A stretch of DNA of 13,771 nt from ZC4RG30 sp041168985 (lineage in GTDB: Bacteria; Pseudomonadota; Gammaproteobacteria; Steroidobacterales; Steroidobacteraceae), in NCBI GenBank assembly GCA_041168985.1, contig JBEEKA010000146.1, positions 1 to 13,771 on the forward strand, given 5' to 3'. Below the pieces are notes generated by a model. The model was not told the DNA's origin and did not search any database. It was given only the letters and a program-made list of their open reading frames with translations. This document shows, piece after piece, positions 1 to 8,241 of this stretch. Position numbers and translations under genes: made by a program. The stretch's first letter is position 1. Each line of letters begins with the position of its first letter.

Positions 1-2
1 GG

Positions 3-1109
3 CACCGCGGCGCCAACGACCGCAAGGCGGCCGAGCACAAACTGGATGAAGCCTTCGCGTTCTTCACGAAGCTCGGGCTGCCCTACTTCTGCTTCCACGA
101 CGTGGATGCCATGGCCCAGGCCTCGACGATCCGCGAACACGTGGACAACCTCGCGCACATCACGGACCGCATCGGCGAGAAGATCGCCGCGACGGGCGTC
201 CGCCTGCTGTGGGGCACGGCGAACCTGTTCAGCCATCCGCGCTACATGGCCGGTGCTTCGACGAATCCGGATCCGGATGTGTTCCGCTTCGCCGCGACGC
301 AGGTCCGCCATTGCCTCGAGGCCACGCATCGCCTGGGTGGCGAGAACTACGTGCTGTGGGGCGGACGCGAAGGCTATGACTCGCTGCTCAACACGGACCT
401 GTCGCGGGAGAAGCGGCAGTTCGGTCGCTTCCTGCAGATGGTCGTCGAGCACAAGCACCGCATCGGCTTCAAGGGCATGATCCTGATCGAACCCAAGCCC
501 CATGAACCGACCAAGCACCAGTACGACTTCGACGTCGAGACGGTGTATGGCTTCCTGCTGCGCAATGGCCTCGAAAAGGAAGTGAAGGTCAACATCGAAG
601 CCAACCATGCGACCCTCGCGGGCCACAGCTTCGAGCACGAGATCGCCTCGGCCGTCGAGCTCGGCATTTTCGGTTCGATCGACATGAACCGCGGCGACCC
701 GCAGAACGGTTGGGACACGGACCAGTTCCCGATCGACCTGCGAGAAATCACGCTCGCGCTGTACTACATCCTCCAGGGCGGCGGCTTCACGTCGGGCGGA
801 AACAATTTCGACGCGAAGGTCCGTCGGCAGAGCATCGACCCCGCGGACCTGTTCATCGCCCACATCGGGGGCGTCGATACGCTGGCCAGGGGTCTGCTGA
901 ATGCCGCAGCCCTGATCGAGGACGGCGGCATGGCCGGCGCGGTCGCGTCGCGCTACGCAGGCTGGAATTCGCCGGAAGCGCAGGCGCTGCTGGCGCCGGG
1001 CGCTTCGCTGGCGGGCATCGCCGATGCCGCCGTCCGTGACGGCATCGATCCGAAGCCCCGTTCCGGTGGCCAGGAACGGCTGGAGAACCTGCTCTCCCGC
1101 TTTACCTGA
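3..1109 (+). CDS. xylA: D-xylose isomerase, 3' part (5' end outside window)
   Basis: Converts D-xylose to D-xylulose in the cytoplasm, the first step of the bacterial isomerase pathway; it is a divalent-metal-dependent TIM barrel. The frame is open from the left edge, so 368 residues are visible. By comparison with the roughly 440-residue family about 70 N-terminal residues are missing. Family signatures are clear: the catalytic-His segment CFHDVD, LLWGTANLFSHPRY, GGENYVLWGGREGY, the metal/substrate segment LIEPKPHEPTKHQYD, NIEANHATLAGHSFEHE, the metal-binding run DMNRGDPQNGWDTDQFP, and FDAKVRRQS. The stretch after CFHDVD reads AMAQASTIREH, where the family usually has an APEG-like segment; this is a mild divergence. 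It runs toward the rhamnoside operon and its stop overlaps the end of the GH106 gene. It probably belongs to a separate xylose operon to the left. The identification is firm. Confidence 0.96.
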   Translation, partial: HRGANDRKAAEHKLDEAFAFFTKLGLPYFCFHDVDAMAQASTIREHVDNLAHITDRIGEKIAATGVRLLWGTANLFSHPRYMAGASTNPDPDVFRFAATQVRHCLEATHRLGGENYVLWGGREGYDSLLNTDLSREKRQFGRFLQMVVEHKHRIGFKGMILIEPKPHEPTKHQYDFDVETVYGFLLRNGLEKEVKVNIEANHATLAGHSFEHEIASAVELGIFGSIDMNRGDPQNGWDTDQFPIDLREITLALYYILQGGGFTSGGNNFDAKVRRQSIDPADLFIAHIGGVDTLARGLLNAAALIEDGGMAGAVASRYAGWNSPEAQALLAPGASLAGIADAAVRDGIDPKPRSGGQERLENLLSRFT

Positions 1110-4100
1110 CTCCACCCAGCAGCCGCACCGGGCCGAGCAGGCCCGACTTGCGCAGCGGCGCCGTCGGCTCGTACGTCGGCGCCGCGACGAACGCGACCTT
1201 CTTCGCATTGGGCTGGGCGTCGCCGATCAGGCGATTGACCCACAGGTTCGCCACGCGGACTTCCAGGGTGTTGCTGCCCTCGCGCACGGCGCTTCCCACG
1301 TCCAGACGGAACGGTGCATGCCAGACCGTGCCGACCGACTTGCCGTTCACGCGCACTTCGGCGAGTTCCCCGACGTCGCCCAGGTCCAACCACAGCGACG
1401 CGCCGGGTTTCGTCCCCTGCGGCAGCTGGAACGTCTTCGAGTAGGTCATCTCGCCGGAGAAGTAGCGGATGCCCTCATCGGCCTGTTCGTTCAATGGCAG
1501 CAGCGACGGCAGCCGGAGCGAGGCCGGCGCACCGCGGCCCGACTGGAATGCCACGTCCCAGGCCCCGTCGAGGCGCGCGATTTCCCTGAACGCCGGGGCA
1601 GCGACCGTGGCCGACTTCACGTCCGTCGCCTCGCGGAACACGACGTAGAAGGAATCCTCCGGACCGAAGGACAAGGGCACCACCGTCTCTCCGTTTTCGA
1701 CGCGGTAAGACACGGCTTCCACCGCACCGGTATCGGCGCGCCAGATTTCCGGGCGCTTGCCCGTCACGCGGAAGCGTCCTTCCAGCTGTTCGGTGCGGTT
1801 GTGGCGGTTGTTCACGAAGTACAGGTCGGCATCGTTCTTCCGACGATGCACGAACAGCAGCTGCGTATCCGACTTCGTGCCCGTGAATCGAAAATCCGGC
1901 CCCACGCCGGCGGTCTCGAGTCCCGACACGACGGACTTCGCGCTGATGACACGGCCCTTGCCGAGGAACGTCACCGCCGATCCGGACCAGAGTCGCTTCA
2001 CGAGTGCCGAAAAAGCCGACGCATCATCCGCCAATGCCGGCGAGGATTCCGGAGCGCTGCCGATCACCGTGGCGCCCGCCTCCACCAGCGCAGCGATACG
2101 CCGCAATGTCGGCAACGTCATGCGTTGACTCGAGCCACCGAGGTACAGCACGCGATAGCGGGCCCCGGCCTTTGCAACGAGCTCGCCGTCCTGCACCGAA
2201 AGCTGCGACTGCAGGATGTCGGCATTGACGAAATCGAAGGCATGGTTGACTGGCAGGTCGGACGGCTGGCCTGCCGCGTACAGGGCGGTCAGCGGCTGTT
2301 CCTCGCCGTAGAACCAGGCCACGTCCGCGACGTTGTGTCCCTGCTGCAGCAGGTATGCATTGCGTGACAGGTAGTCCACCCAGGGACGGGCAAGACCCGC
2401 CCAGCTTTCATGGCGGTTGAAATACTGGCCGAAGATGGCCAGCGACAGGCCGGGCTGCTTGTCATCGACCGGCTGGTGCACCGAGGTGTGCACGACCGGA
2501 CGGTTGATACCCATCGCGAACTCGAGGTCGATGATCCGGCGCAGGTCGGACGGCGCGAAGGCCCAGGGCGAATTGGCGGAAGTCATCGACTCCGCGGCCA
2601 CGTAGGGCCGGCCATATACATGGGCGGTCGACGAAGCACCCTTCATGTCGCCCAGCAGCGTGGGCCGCGGTTCTTCGTCGCGGTTCCACGCCCAGAGCGC
2701 GGCCATGGGCGTGTCGGCATTGGCGCGCATCGCCATGTCATCGCCCAGCGAGGGCCTGACGTCTTCCAGCGCCTCGCCGTAAACGGAAAGTCCCTGCTCA
2801 TGCGCGACCTTGGCCACCGTGCCGTAATGCTCGCTGGACATGAGGTCCGCGAGGGTACGCCGATAGTCGTACAGGAAGGCATCGCTGCGGGCGCGTGACT
2901 CGACGATCGTGCCGGTCAGCGCCGGCAGCCAGGGCAGCGGGTCATACCCCCGCAGCCGCTTGAACTGCGCGATCATCGTCGGCGTCCAGTTGGCCGCGCC
3001 GACTTCGATGCTGTCGGTCAGCACCGCGCTGAGACCGCGGGACCCGAAGTTCGCATCGCCGACGGTCTCGCGATACATCCGCAGGTAGGTTTCCATGTAG
3101 TTCCGGACGGCGGGACCATCGAACTTGTCGACTTCCAGACCCGTTGCCTCCGGCGGCGCAGGATGGTTCGTCGTGCCAAGCAGCGAATAGCCCAGGCGCA
3201 GGACACGCCATTCACCCGGCGGCGGTGTCCAGTCGAGCGAGCCGTCGGCACGCAGCTTCGAGCTCAGGTCGATCACGCGGGACAGCGGTACGCCGGCTGT
3301 CTCGCCGCCTGCATCGCCCAGTGAGTAGTAGTTCCACGCGATGGAGAAGCCCGCCTTGGCCTCGAAACGGTCGACCTGCGGCTCACCCGTGAGACGCAGC
3401 TCGCCGATGCGGAAAGGCTTCTTCGGGCCGCCACCGAAGAACGAAAACTGCTGTGCGCCCGGGGCACCTGAACCCATCCCGATACGTCCAGGCTGCGTGT
3501 TCGGCATCAGGGTGAGGCGGAACTCGCTGGCCGTCACCGCGGGGAAACTGACCGTCGTGGGAACCATCGCCAGAGGAAGCGCTGCGAGGCGCTGCCAGGT
3601 CCCGCCGACCCGGGCTTCGACGACAGGCAGGAATTCCGGATCGCCGAACATCGACGCGCCACCTTCGAGGAAGAAGGTCGCCGAACTGACCTGGCGCGCC
3701 GTGGGATACACGAGCGATATCGTTGCCGGCGCTTCGGCGGTGCCGCGCGCCAGCGTGACCTGCGTTTCATAACGACCGTCGGCGATCGCACCGGCATCCA
3801 GAACGGTGCCATCGTGCGCGATCACCCGCGCCCGACCTGCCTCGCGACTGCGTCCGGCCGGAACCGCCAGCACGGCAATGTCACCATAGTAGTGGGGCGG
3901 CGCGTGCTGGGACGCGTCGCCGCCCAGGCCCGCCAGTTCGTCGACCTGGGGGATGTCCTGGAACGGTCCGGTCGTGGCAGGCGGCGCCGCGATGCGACCC
4001 TTGAACGCTTTACCTCCGCGGACGCGCGTCTCGCTCCAGACGAGTTTCTTCAGCCCGTCCTTGGGCTGCACCCAGGGACCACCGGTTTCGCTCCAGCCGG

Positions 4101-4470
4101 GCGATGCGGCGATCGCGAATTCAAGTCCGAGCCGGTCCGCTTCGTTGACGGCGAACCGGAAGGCGTCCTTCCAGCCCGGCGTCATGTAGACGAGACGGTT
4201 CGGGACGATCTGCGGCGTGGCGAGGTTGGCGTCGAAATTCTGCACGCCGCCGATGCCCACGGATTTCATCCACGCGAAGTCTTTCGCGATGCCATCCTGG
4301 GTCACGTTGCCGTTCATCCAGTGCCACCACACGCGCGGGCGCGCGGCGGACGGCGGTTCCGCAAAACCCTGCAGCAAGGGGTCCGCAGCCTGCGCCAGCG
4401 ACACACCGGCAAGCGCTGACCATACTGCGAGCGCCATGGAACGTCGGGCATGAAGTCGTGAAGCATTCAT
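1102..4470 (-). CDS. Exported GH106-type alpha-L-rhamnosidase
   Basis: Predicted to hydrolyse terminal alpha-L-rhamnosyl residues from plant glycosides or polysaccharides. The 1122-residue protein has a Sec-type signal peptide: basic MNASRLHARR, a hydrophobic run, and likely cleavage after AQA at about residue 29. The mature N-terminus (about 46-130) carries the GH106-like segment RVWWHWMNGNVTQDGIAKDFAWMK and then IGGVQNFDA. A central catalytic region contains LTDSIEVG (Glu489), VYGEALE (Glu566), YVAAESMTS (Glu627) and HTSVHQP (about 661-667). Glu489 and Glu627 are my best candidates for the catalytic carboxylates (inference). A C-terminal galactose-binding-like beta sandwich (about 965-1085) includes LWLDLGDVGELAEVRVNGK and VRVANLWVNRLIGD. 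A GGAG ribosome site at 4481-4484 lies 10 nt before the ATG. It is the last gene of the minus-strand operon, 30 bp after the GH1 gene. Family assignment is strong; the exact substrate is unknown. Confidence 0.88.
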   Translation of the reverse strand: MNASRLHARRSMALAVWSALAGVSLAQAADPLLQGFAEPPSAARPRVWWHWMNGNVTQDGIAKDFAWMKSVGIGGVQNFDANLATPQIVPNRLVYMTPGWKDAFRFAVNEADRLGLEFAIAASPGWSETGGPWVQPKDGLKKLVWSETRVRGGKAFKGRIAAPPATTGPFQDIPQVDELAGLGGDASQHAPPHYYGDIAVLAVPAGRSREAGRARVIAHDGTVLDAGAIADGRYETQVTLARGTAEAPATISLVYPTARQVSSATFFLEGGASMFGDPEFLPVVEARVGGTWQRLAALPLAMVPTTVSFPAVTASEFRLTLMPNTQPGRIGMGSGAPGAQQFSFFGGGPKKPFRIGELRLTGEPQVDRFEAKAGFSIAWNYYSLGDAGGETAGVPLSRVIDLSSKLRADGSLDWTPPPGEWRVLRLGYSLLGTTNHPAPPEATGLEVDKFDGPAVRNYMETYLRMYRETVGDANFGSRGLSAVLTDSIEVGAANWTPTMIAQFKRLRGYDPLPWLPALTGTIVESRARSDAFLYDYRRTLADLMSSEHYGTVAKVAHEQGLSVYGEALEDVRPSLGDDMAMRANADTPMAALWAWNRDEEPRPTLLGDMKGASSTAHVYGRPYVAAESMTSANSPWAFAPSDLRRIIDLEFAMGINRPVVHTSVHQPVDDKQPGLSLAIFGQYFNRHESWAGLARPWVDYLSRNAYLLQQGHNVADVAWFYGEEQPLTALYAAGQPSDLPVNHAFDFVNADILQSQLSVQDGELVAKAGARYRVLYLGGSSQRMTLPTLRRIAALVEAGATVIGSAPESSPALADDASAFSALVKRLWSGSAVTFLGKGRVISAKSVVSGLETAGVGPDFRFTGTKSDTQLLFVHRRKNDADLYFVNNRHNRTEQLEGRFRVTGKRPEIWRADTGAVEAVSYRVENGETVVPLSFGPEDSFYVVFREATDVKSATVAAPAFREIARLDGAWDVAFQSGRGAPASLRLPSLLPLNEQADEGIRYFSGEMTYSKTFQLPQGTKPGASLWLDLGDVGELAEVRVNGKSVGTVWHAPFRLDVGSAVREGSNTLEVRVANLWVNRLIGDAQPNAKKVAFVAAPTYEPTAPLRKSGLLGPVRLLGGVR

Positions 4471-4500
4471 CGTGCACTTACTCCAGATCGGACATGGTTG

Positions 4501-5814
4501 TCAAAGGGCATTGCGGCGCGCGATCGCGCCATAGACGGCCGCGCTGGCCTTTGGCGTGCGGCGGAACGTCTTGCGATCCACGGCACAGAGCCCGTAGTGC
4601 GGACGATAGCCAAAGACCCATTCGAAATTGTCGAGCAGGGACCAGTGCACGTAGCCCTGCACCGGCACCCCCTCCTGCATGACGGCGGCCAGTTCACGCA
4701 GCGCGGCAGGTATCAGCCAGGCACGAAGCGCGTCGTCATCGGCGGAAACGCCATGCTCCGTCACCACGATGGGAACGCCCGTGGCCGCATGCACATAGCG
4801 GACGGCACCCGCCAGCGACGGCGCCCAGACTTCGGAACCCTGCTGATTGCGCCGGGCATCCTCGGGCGGCGGCAAGGGGCCGTTCGAGTCGATGCGCGAT
4901 CGTTCGTAATTCTGCACGCCGACGAACTCATCGCCGCGCACGGCTTCGAGCCAGGGGCCGTACACCTCCGCACGTTTGGCATCGCGCCGGCTGTTGTCAC
5001 CGACGGCCTGGTCATCGACGACTGCCAGGCTTACGCCCACGGGCAGCCGGGGCCAGGCGGCCTTGATCGCGGCACGTCCCGCCTTATGGGATGCGATCAG
5101 CTGCCGCGTGGCTTCCGGGAAATCCTCGAGGTTCATGGCATTGGCCGTGAAGAACTTCTCCGTGCCCACGGCCCTGGCTGCCGCGATGAGCATGGCGCGC
5201 TGGGCATCCCAGAACGGCGCGGGCAACCCGGCCCATTTCAGGATGCCCATGAGCTGCGGCTCGTTCAGGGTGATGGCGTGGCTGATCCCCTCCCCCAGAT
5301 GGCGCGCGGCGCGATCGCAGTAGTCTGCAAAGCGCTGCGGCGCATCCGGCGCGAGCCAGCCATTGCGCGCGGCGAACCAGCGTGGACTGGTGAAATGGCT
5401 GAAGGTCACCAGCGGGGCAATGCCGCGCTCCCGGCATCCGTCGATCATCCGCTTGTAGTGATCGAGCGTCGCCATCGAGTACTGGCCGGGTTCCGGTTCG
5501 ATGCGGGACCACTCGATCGAGAAGCGGTAACTGTTCAGCCCGATGCCGCGGACCAGATCGACGTCTTCGCGCCAGCGGTTGAAGCTGTCGCAGGCATCGC
5601 CCACGGGCTCGGAAAAATTCGTCGGGCGGACGTTGCCGAGAAGCCAGGTATCGGAGGCCGTGTCATTGCCCTCGACCTGGTGTCCCGCGGACGCCGCGCC
5701 CCAAAGGAAGCCCTTCGGGAAATGCCTGGAGGAACGGCCGGCCGGGGTTGCACCCACTGCAAGCCCCGAGGCCAGGAGACTGGCCGTACCCGTGATCAGA
5801 CGACGACGATCCAT
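4501..5814 (-). CDS. GH1 family beta-glycosidase with Tat-type signal peptide
   Basis: A retaining beta-glycosidase, most likely a beta-glucosidase, of 437 residues. From the chosen start the protein begins MDRRRLITGTASLLASGLAVGA, a twin-arginine-type export signal, so a periplasmic location is expected. GH1 hallmarks, numbered from this start: FPKGFLWGAASAGHQVEG (about 32-49), YRFSIEWSRIEPEPG (96-110), HFTSPRWF (140-147), the acid/base motif TLNEP with Glu185, the nucleophile segment VVTEHGVS with Glu353, and VHWSLLDNFEW near residues 389-399. The usual nucleophile motif is TENG; here it is TEHG. An ATG 30 nt further upstream (5844) would lie inside the transporter gene and give a non-signal extension; GGAGGG at 5823-5828 supports 5814. 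It sits 4 bp after the transporter stop, inside the operon. It could act on the beta-glucosyl unit exposed after rhamnose removal, for example from rutinosides (inference). Confidence 0.9.
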   Translation of the reverse strand: MDRRRLITGTASLLASGLAVGATPAGRSSRHFPKGFLWGAASAGHQVEGNDTASDTWLLGNVRPTNFSEPVGDACDSFNRWREDVDLVRGIGLNSYRFSIEWSRIEPEPGQYSMATLDHYKRMIDGCRERGIAPLVTFSHFTSPRWFAARNGWLAPDAPQRFADYCDRAARHLGEGISHAITLNEPQLMGILKWAGLPAPFWDAQRAMLIAAARAVGTEKFFTANAMNLEDFPEATRQLIASHKAGRAAIKAAWPRLPVGVSLAVVDDQAVGDNSRRDAKRAEVYGPWLEAVRGDEFVGVQNYERSRIDSNGPLPPPEDARRNQQGSEVWAPSLAGAVRYVHAATGVPIVVTEHGVSADDDALRAWLIPAALRELAAVMQEGVPVQGYVHWSLLDNFEWVFGYRPHYGLCAVDRKTFRRTPKASAAVYGAIARRNAL

Positions 5815-5818
5815 GGCT

Positions 5819-7066
5819 TCAGCCCTCCGCCCTGGCCTGTTCATGCTCGAGTGTTTCGAGCGACTTGCCCTCGTTGCGCGGCGCCCAGGCCAGACCGATG
5901 AGCCCGCTGACGACGAGGAAGCCCGTGAGGATCCAGGCCAGCGTCGTGAAGCCGGTCGCGTTCAGCGCCGGCACGAAGAAACTGAAGACGCCCAGTGCGA
6001 TACGGACGATGGCGAAACACAGACCCTGCGCCGTACTGCGCAACATCGTCGGGAACATCTCGGCGCTCCAGAGCTGGAAGAAGCTCTGGGCACCGAAACC
6101 GCCGCCGAACTGCAGGAGGAACACATACAGCAACGCAACGGGAATCGTCAGCGGAAAGACGGCGAGTAGCGCCATGCCCACGATCTGGATGACCGCCGAG
6201 CAGGCGAACAGCGTGCGCTGGTTCACCTTGTCGGACAGGCGCATGAACACGAAGTAGATGCTGGCCATGCCGATCGCGAAGCTCAGTGCCTGGATCGCCA
6301 CGCTCTGCGCCTGCGTCGCTGCGCCGACCGTGCGCAGGATGTAAGGGAAGAAGAACCCGTTCGTGCCGGCCCAGAGGTTCCAGAAGCCATACATGCCGAC
6401 CAGTCCGAGGATCGACAGCAGATAGGGCTTGCGCAACAGCGTCGACACCGGCGGTCGCTGCACGCCCGAGTCGCGCGCCGCCTCCCAGCGCCTGGATTCC
6501 TTCATCTGCGAGCGCAGCAAGGTGAGCGCCAGCGCGATCACCAGCAGATGACCGAACACGATCCGGGCCCCCAGCCCGCCCAGGCCCGTCAGCGCCAGGC
6601 TCATCAGCAGGACGACGACCGGGCCCAGGTACCAGAGCACCTGCGCGACACCGGAGTGCCGGCCGCGGCGACCTTCGGGAGCCTGCTCCGCGATCAGCGA
6701 CCAGCTGGCGGGGATGTCGGCGCCCACGGCCAGTCCGACGATGGTGAAACCGACGACGATCATCCATGGCGCCTGCGCGAACACCAGCAGGGCCATGCCG
6801 ATGGCATAGACCAGCATGTCCCATTGATAGATCTTCTTGCGGCCGATGCGGTCGCAGAGCAAACCACCCACCAGCGCACCGACACCGGCCCCGATGGCAT
6901 TGGGCCCGAACGCGCCGATCAGCCCGACGAAATCATTGGAGAGGTTGTACTGCTCCTGCCAGAGCGCGAGCGCGGCGGAACCCGCGACGATCGACCCGGC
7001 ATCGATGTAATTGGCGAGGCCCGCCAGGATCGTGTCACGCCAGTTTTCCTTTTCGGCCACGGTCAT
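5819..7066 (-). CDS. MFS sugar transporter (probable L-rhamnose uptake)
   Basis: Inner-membrane major facilitator carrier of 415 residues, about the usual length for 12 membrane helices. Visible signatures include motif A between helices 2 and 3 (GGLLCDRIGRKK, about 67-78), an EQAPEGRRG segment (127-135) resembling the sugar-porter motif after helix 4, a charged central loop (about 186-212), and AEMFPTMLR (335-343) in the second half, like the sugar-porter AEMFPT..R segment. Long hydrophobic runs occur throughout. The substrate cannot be read from sequence; its place between lldD and the glycosidases points to L-rhamnose or a rhamnose-containing glycoside (inference). MFS rhamnose carriers have been proposed in other proteobacterial rhamnose regulons. 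The start is the only reasonable ATG, but its purine run (AGGGG) directly abuts the start codon, so ribosome binding looks weak. The gap to lldD is 29 bp. Confidence 0.88.
   Translation of the reverse strand: MTVAEKENWRDTILAGLANYIDAGSIVAGSAALALWQEQYNLSNDFVGLIGAFGPNAIGAGVGALVGGLLCDRIGRKKIYQWDMLVYAIGMALLVFAQAPWMIVVGFTIVGLAVGADIPASWSLIAEQAPEGRRGRHSGVAQVLWYLGPVVVLLMSLALTGLGGLGARIVFGHLLVIALALTLLRSQMKESRRWEAARDSGVQRPPVSTLLRKPYLLSILGLVGMYGFWNLWAGTNGFFFPYILRTVGAATQAQSVAIQALSFAIGMASIYFVFMRLSDKVNQRTLFACSAVIQIVGMALLAVFPLTIPVALLYVFLLQFGGGFGAQSFFQLWSAEMFPTMLRSTAQGLCFAIVRIALGVFSFFVPALNATGFTTLAWILTGFLVVSGLIGLAWAPRNEGKSLETLEHEQARAEG
5823..5828 (-). promoter_or_regulatory. Ribosome binding site deciding the GH1 start
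   Basis: The minus strand reads GGAGGG here, 8 nt before the ATG at 5814-5812. It lies in the last codons of the upstream MFS gene, which suggests translational coupling. It favours the shorter protein beginning with the twin-arginine signal over the in-frame ATG at 5844. Confidence 0.75.
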
Positions 7067-7095
7067 CCCCCTGTTCTGTGTAGTGCCGGCTTGAT

Positions 7096-8241
7096 TCAGT
7101 CCGCGACGAGACAGTCGCGACTGATCTGGTCGATGCGAGTGACGCCGGTGAGCGCCATGGCGACGCGCATCTCGGCTTCGATGAGTTTGAGCATGTGGGT
7201 CACGCCGGCCTCGCCATTGCCGGCCAGCGCATAGATCCAGGCCCGCCCGAGCAGGACACCGCGCGCACCCAGCGCCAGCATCCTGACGACGTCGAGCCCC
7301 GTCCTCACCCCGCCGTCAGCGAGGACCGTCGTCCGGTCCCCCACCGCATCGGCGATCGCCGGCAGCGCACGGGCGGCGGAAGGCACGCCATCGAGTTGTC
7401 GCCCGCCATGATTGGACACGATCACGCCATCAGCGCCGTGCGCGACGGCTTCCCGGGCATCTTCGGCATCGAGGATGCCCTTCACGATGAGAGGCCCCTT
7501 CCACTGCGAACGCAGCCAGTCGAGATCGTTCCAGCTGATCGCCGGATCGAAGTTGCCGCGCATCCACGCAAAGAAATCTTCGAGGCCCGTGTTGTCGCCG
7601 AGTACCGGCGCGACATTGCCGAGATGATGCGGACGACCGTGTATCCCGACATCCCAGGCCCAGCGCGGGCGCTTGAGCGACTGGCCGATGCGACGCAGAT
7701 GCCCGGGCAATCCCGGCGCACCGGCGAGCCCGGAGCGGACGTCACGGTAGCGCGAACCCGGCACCGGCATGTCGACGGTGAAGACCAGCGCGGAGCACCC
7801 CGCATCCTGCGCCTTGGCGAGCAGGTCGCGCATGAACGCACGGTCGCGGATCATGTACAGCTGGAACCAGAAGGGTCGCGTCGCGGCCTTGGCGACTTCA
7901 TCGATGGGACAGGCGGACACCGTCGACAGGATGAACGGTACGCCGGCCGCTTCCGCGGCCCTGACCGCCTGCGTTTCGCCGCGGCGTGCGCAGAGTCCGC
8001 CCAGTCCTATCGGCGCCAGCGCGACGGGCAGCGAGAGCGAATGGCCGAAGAGCTGCGTCGAAAAATCGTAGTCGGCGACATTGCGCATCACGCGCTGGCG
8101 CAAAGCGACCTGTTCAAGATCCGCAACGTTCCGACGCAGCGTCACCTCGGCGTAGGAACCGCCGTCGATGTACTCGAACAGGAATTTCGGCAGGCGGCGC
8201 CGGGCGAGTTCCCGGTAATCCGTCGTCGACGCAATCTTCAT
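7096..8241 (-). CDS. lldD: FMN-dependent L-lactate dehydrogenase
   Basis: Membrane-associated flavoenzyme that oxidises L-lactate to pyruvate and feeds electrons to the respiratory chain. The 381-residue protein is full length and aligns by eye along its whole length with E. coli LldD. Matching segments include FLFEYIDGG (20-28), ALAPIGLGGLCARRGE (74-89), ILSTVSACPIDEVA (104-117), FQLY with Tyr129, VFTVDMPVPGSRYRD (153-167), WAWDVGIHGRPHHLGN (194-209), VKGIL with Lys254, and SNHGGRQLDG with the active-site His278. The start codon overlaps the kinase stop in an ATGA arrangement (8238-8241). AGGGAG at 8247-8252 sits 5 nt upstream. In this operon it most plausibly consumes L-lactate made by the RhaW domain of the rhamnose pathway, rather than serving growth on external lactate (inference). 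Related alpha-hydroxyacid oxidases are the alternative, but similarity to LldD is very high. Confidence 0.95.
   Translation of the reverse strand: MKIASTTDYRELARRRLPKFLFEYIDGGSYAEVTLRRNVADLEQVALRQRVMRNVADYDFSTQLFGHSLSLPVALAPIGLGGLCARRGETQAVRAAEAAGVPFILSTVSACPIDEVAKAATRPFWFQLYMIRDRAFMRDLLAKAQDAGCSALVFTVDMPVPGSRYRDVRSGLAGAPGLPGHLRRIGQSLKRPRWAWDVGIHGRPHHLGNVAPVLGDNTGLEDFFAWMRGNFDPAISWNDLDWLRSQWKGPLIVKGILDAEDAREAVAHGADGVIVSNHGGRQLDGVPSAARALPAIADAVGDRTTVLADGGVRTGLDVVRMLALGARGVLLGRAWIYALAGNGEAGVTHMLKLIEAEMRVAMALTGVTRIDQISRDCLVAD

Noticed and set aside
1130..1144. GGGCC-GAGCA-GGCCC hairpin just inside the GH106 3' end, considered as a terminator
   Set aside because: Only a 5-bp stem, within coding sequence, with no T run on either strand; such stems are common by chance at this GC content.
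1024..2367. 447-residue plus-strand frame opposite the GH106 gene, and a similar long frame at 4498-5901 opposite GH1
   Set aside because: Both are antisense shadows of strongly supported enzymes; no domain motifs, and Arg-rich low-quality composition.
5815..5844. Upstream in-frame ATG for the GH1 gene
   Set aside because: It would overlap the transporter gene and bury the twin-arginine signal behind a ten-residue extension; the GGAGGG site favours 5814.
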